64,000 bases of DNA from Sapria himalayana (lineage: Eukaryota; Streptophyta; Magnoliopsida; Malpighiales; Rafflesiaceae): positions 868,001 through 932,000 of the forward strand of contig JAREIK010000781.1 in NCBI GenBank assembly GCA_029783825.1, in the 5' to 3' direction. The notes beneath the pieces were generated by a model. That model was given only the letters and a program-made list of their open reading frames with translations, did not search any database and was not told the DNA's origin. This document shows, one piece after another, positions 61,401-64,000 of this stretch (position 1 is the stretch's first letter; each line of letters begins with the position of its first letter). The translations under genes were made by a program, and so were the position numbers.

Positions 61401-61738
61401 CACACACACACGTGTGTGTGTGCATAAAGATATAAAAAAGAATATGCATAGAGTACTACTTTATATACAATAAACACTCCATTATTGAAAGAACACTGCA
61501 TATAAGAAAAAAAAGATAAGCTTCTGGTTGGAAAATTAGAAATTGGGAGATGAGATACATGGGGATTGTATTAATTGTAAAATTAAATTCATATGATCGA
61601 TGTCAATTGTATTGAGGATGTGATTTGAATGCAATCGTGTTTATGTTTGATCTTGGATGTGTAATAATTTTGATATAAAAGCTATTTTTGTTCCTCTTGA
61701 CTATAAATCTTTTCTCTTTTATTTGCAAGTGCTCTTGC

Positions 61739-61978
61739 ATGGCTGCCGGACATGGCAAAAGAAAAACTAGTAGAAACTCAAAAAAAATGGAGAAGTTTCC
61801 AAGATTATATGAATCAGTCTCTTCTTCTCCTAGTAGCAGCAGTAGCAGCATTAACATTAGCCACAATAGCATCAACAACAATAGCTGCATCCTAACACAG
61901 AAAATAGAGGAGAAGGATTGTTCAAAGAACAGTGCTGGCAGAGTGATTGAACAGAAAGAAACTTCACCTGCTAGATAG
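61739..61978 (+). CDS. Possible small protein or last exon, unknown
   Basis: 79 codons from an ATG in GCATGGCTGCC to a TAG, giving MAAGHGKRKTSRNSKK, a Ser-rich stretch SSSPSSSSSS, and a Lys/Glu-rich end. It is basic and low-complexity, with no recognised domain and no signal peptide. The TTTGCAAG just upstream could be a splice acceptor, so it might be a terminal exon. Its codon use and position between repeats do not prove that it is a gene. Confidence 0.25.
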   Translation: MAAGHGKRKTSRNSKKMEKFPRLYESVSSSPSSSSSSINISHNSINNNSCILTQKIEEKDCSKNSAGRVIEQKETSPAR

Positions 61979-62399
61979 TAGCTAGAAACCTACTTGGAAG
62001 AACTCCTTTCACTTGCCGATGAATCTCTTGCAATTCATAGTTCATGTGTTCATCTTATGAAAAACAAACAAAATAAAATTTAATCATCAAATTCACTATG
62101 TTTGAGTTAAGAGTTACCCAACTTATGTATTGTTATTTGAAAATATTATTTATATGCATAACATATTTTAAAATGTTATATAACACACACACACACACTT
62201 ATATGTGTGTGTGCATGTGCACGCTTGCGTGAGTGCGCATGTAGATGTAGTCAGGAATGAAATATTTGAATATATTTTATATTCATGGTTATAAACACAA
62301 CATAGAGTACATAAATATTTGTTCATTGATAAATATATAATTATTATTTAAAATTCATGATTGTTATTAAATTCATGAATGAATATTTATTATATTCAA

Positions 62400-62690
62400 T
62401 TTACCTATTATGACACATTCAAAATCTATATTCTACGTATGAATGCCCCTCCCTATTCAATGTATATATTTAATACATTGATATTAATGATATGTACATC
62501 CTTGTTTTCTTATAAATAGAAGCTTAGTTTTAGTCATTGTAGAGATGAATTAAATATTCGTAATAAAAATTTTCTCATAACTTTCTATACCATCATTTGA
62601 TGTTTATCTACTTTCTAAACTTAATCTCTTTTTATTCTCTCGGTTATATTCTTGCAATGCTATATCTTATAACATGTTATCAGTACCAAA
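62400..62690 (+). mobile_element. Likely copia 5' LTR end and primer-binding site
   Basis: The sequence before the gag region has a TATA-like TTATAAATAGAAGC (about 62510) and ends in TATAACATGTTATCAGTACC (about 62667-62686), similar to the usual LTR end followed by a tRNA-Met primer site (TGGTATCAGAGC). The left LTR limit is not defined. Confidence 0.5.
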
Positions 62691-62719
62691 ATCTACCAAT
62701 TGAGAATAAAAATTTTGCA

Positions 62720-63610
62720 AGAATTATGACAAATATTGAAAAGCCTAAATTTCACATCCTCAAAGTGAGTGGAAATAATTATCTATCATGGTACATTGAA
62801 ATAGAATTGTACTTCCAAGGGCAAGATATTGTCAATGCAATTATAGAAGACAGAACCTCAAATGCAAAAGATAAAGCAAATACTCTAATTTTTTTTCATC
62901 ATCATTTGCATTAAAGCATGCAGACTCGATATTTATCTGATTGAGATCCTTAAACCTTGTGGAAGAGGTTTAAAGATAGGTATGACCATACAAAGACTGT
63001 TATTATCCTTCTTCAAGCACAATATGACTGGCAAAATCTCAAACTACAATATTTTATATTAGTGTTTGACTATAACTTCGCTTTATTTGGTATTATTTTT
63101 CGGCTTGAGTTATGCAATATCAACTTACTGATGCAGAATTATTAAAGATGGCTTTCTCCACCTTTCATACTTTGAATACTATATTGTAACAGCAATATTG
63201 GCAATGTCAATTTTCCACATACTCTAATTTGAATTGCTGCTCTCTACTAAGCAAACTAATGAATTGCTGCTCAAAAATTACGATCTTAGACCTACTAGCT
63301 CAAAATGTATTGCATGAAGCACATGCAAACTTTAAGAAAATTATTGGTCATTTTAAGGGTGACAAGCAAATGCAATAATATAATCTTTAAAATGGTGGAA
63401 AAAAAATTTAACCATACGCCCAAATCTAACTTTGGCCCAAATCATGACAAAGAAAAGAAGTCAAAGAAACTTTCTAATGAAAGTATTTATCATCGTTGTA
63501 GCATGATTGAGCATAGGTCACTTATTTGTCATATGCCAAAATACTTTGTTGATCTATACTATGCATCTTTAAAAAATAGGGTCAAACATGGTGAATCTCA
63601 TGCCATATAA
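62720..63610 (+). pseudogene. Copia-type gag, broken
   Basis: The plus strand shows gag blocks in order: FHILKVSGNNYLSWYIEIEL, then LWKRF-like MWKRFKDRYDHTKTVIILLQ with AQYDWQNLKLQ, then a zinc-knuckle region with HRCSMIEHRSLICHMPKYFV and DLYYASLKNRVKHGES. Stops and frameshifts separate the blocks and the knuckle has lost residues. No protease, integrase or RT is seen before the window ends. Confidence 0.75.
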
Positions 63611-64000
63611 ATTAATTCTGCTGCCATAACCACTATTAAAACCAACAATATCTATGTTAGTAGGACTCTCCTTACTCTTGAAGTAGCAAGTGCATCCCTA
63701 TATGTCTCTGATTTCTCTGAGGATCTCTAATTACTTTTATGAAGCATCAGAATGATGGATAACAGCTTAGATTTTGAATGTATTACCTTTTATTATTCAT
63801 TAATATGGTTGTACAATGAAATGCTTATGAATTTGATATAATATTTATCATTTTGAAATTGTACTCGACCCTATAACAAATAAGAAAATTTTATGAAAAT
63901 TGACAACAAAAGTTGTCAACATAAATGCAAATAAAAAACACCGAGAGAATAAAGGTGTTTGTTTGCTTGATAGTGCATCAAGCAAACAAACTCATTATCT
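63611..64000. other. No feature assigned
   Basis: A+T-rich DNA after the gag relic. A short direct repeat, TTGCTTGATAGTGCATCAAGCAAAC, lies at the very end (an inverted GTTTGCTTGATG arm pair, about 63962-63988). Confidence 0.4.

Noticed and set aside
61604..61890. 95-codon minus-strand open frame with Leu/Met-rich start
   Set aside because: It is the antisense of a Ser-rich trinucleotide-like stretch. The hydrophobic run comes from CTG/CTA repeats.

Overview
This window is nuclear DNA from a flowering plant. It is about two thirds or more A+T, holds one spliced gene, and is otherwise old transposable-element DNA. The gene product resembles plant MUS81 closely. The very long introns and the mix of hAT, copia, LINE and SINE relics suggest a monocot with expanded introns, such as a palm, but the species assignment is only inference.

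The main result is one apparently complete gene on the minus strand for the structure-specific endonuclease MUS81. It runs from an ATG at 49270 down to a TAA at 4422. I could place 14 exons (49077-49270, 42107-42213, 41968-42046, 41801-41887, 41584-41709, 20941-21172, 20098-20352, 19829-19977, 19090-19147, 18830-18988, 7023-7102, 6342-6588, 5544-5630, 4422-4526). They join in frame at every junction and add up to 1,965 nt, or 654 residues. Exons are only about 4% of the 44.8 kb span. Introns 1, 5 and 10 are about 6.9, 20.4 and 11.7 kb and are packed with transposons, yet no exon is damaged.

The rest, from left to right: 1-4400 holds hAT derivatives, a Harbinger-type MITE and the likely MUS81 3' UTR. 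Intron 13 is a tRNA-derived SINE split by a second-family hAT element. Intron 10 (7103-18829) holds a third-family hAT MITE, degenerate copia sequence, a SINE, an old hAT transposase relic and two short hAT elements with perfect 8-bp target duplications. Intron 5 (21173-41583) holds a SINE, a hAT element inserted inside the transposase gene of an older hAT element, a copia gag/protease relic, a LINE relic and another SINE. Intron 1 (42214-49076) holds a LINE relic and a 3.4 kb hAT element. Upstream of the MUS81 promoter lies a MITE disrupted by a hAT element that carries a telo-box minisatellite. Then come microsatellites and a 3.5 kb hAT element which seems to sit in the flank of a RICESLEEPER-like hAT. 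At the right end are more SINE copies and the gag region of a copia retrotransposon.

The dominant mobile family is a hAT family with ends TAGAGGTGTCAA...TTGACACCTCTA, G+C-rich ends inside A+T-rich DNA, and a BED-finger transposase. Four long copies of 3.38-3.49 kb (after removing the nested insertion) and several short copies are present. Every transposase copy is broken. I found no tRNA, rRNA, CRISPR or bacterial-type features, and no clearly new biological system.
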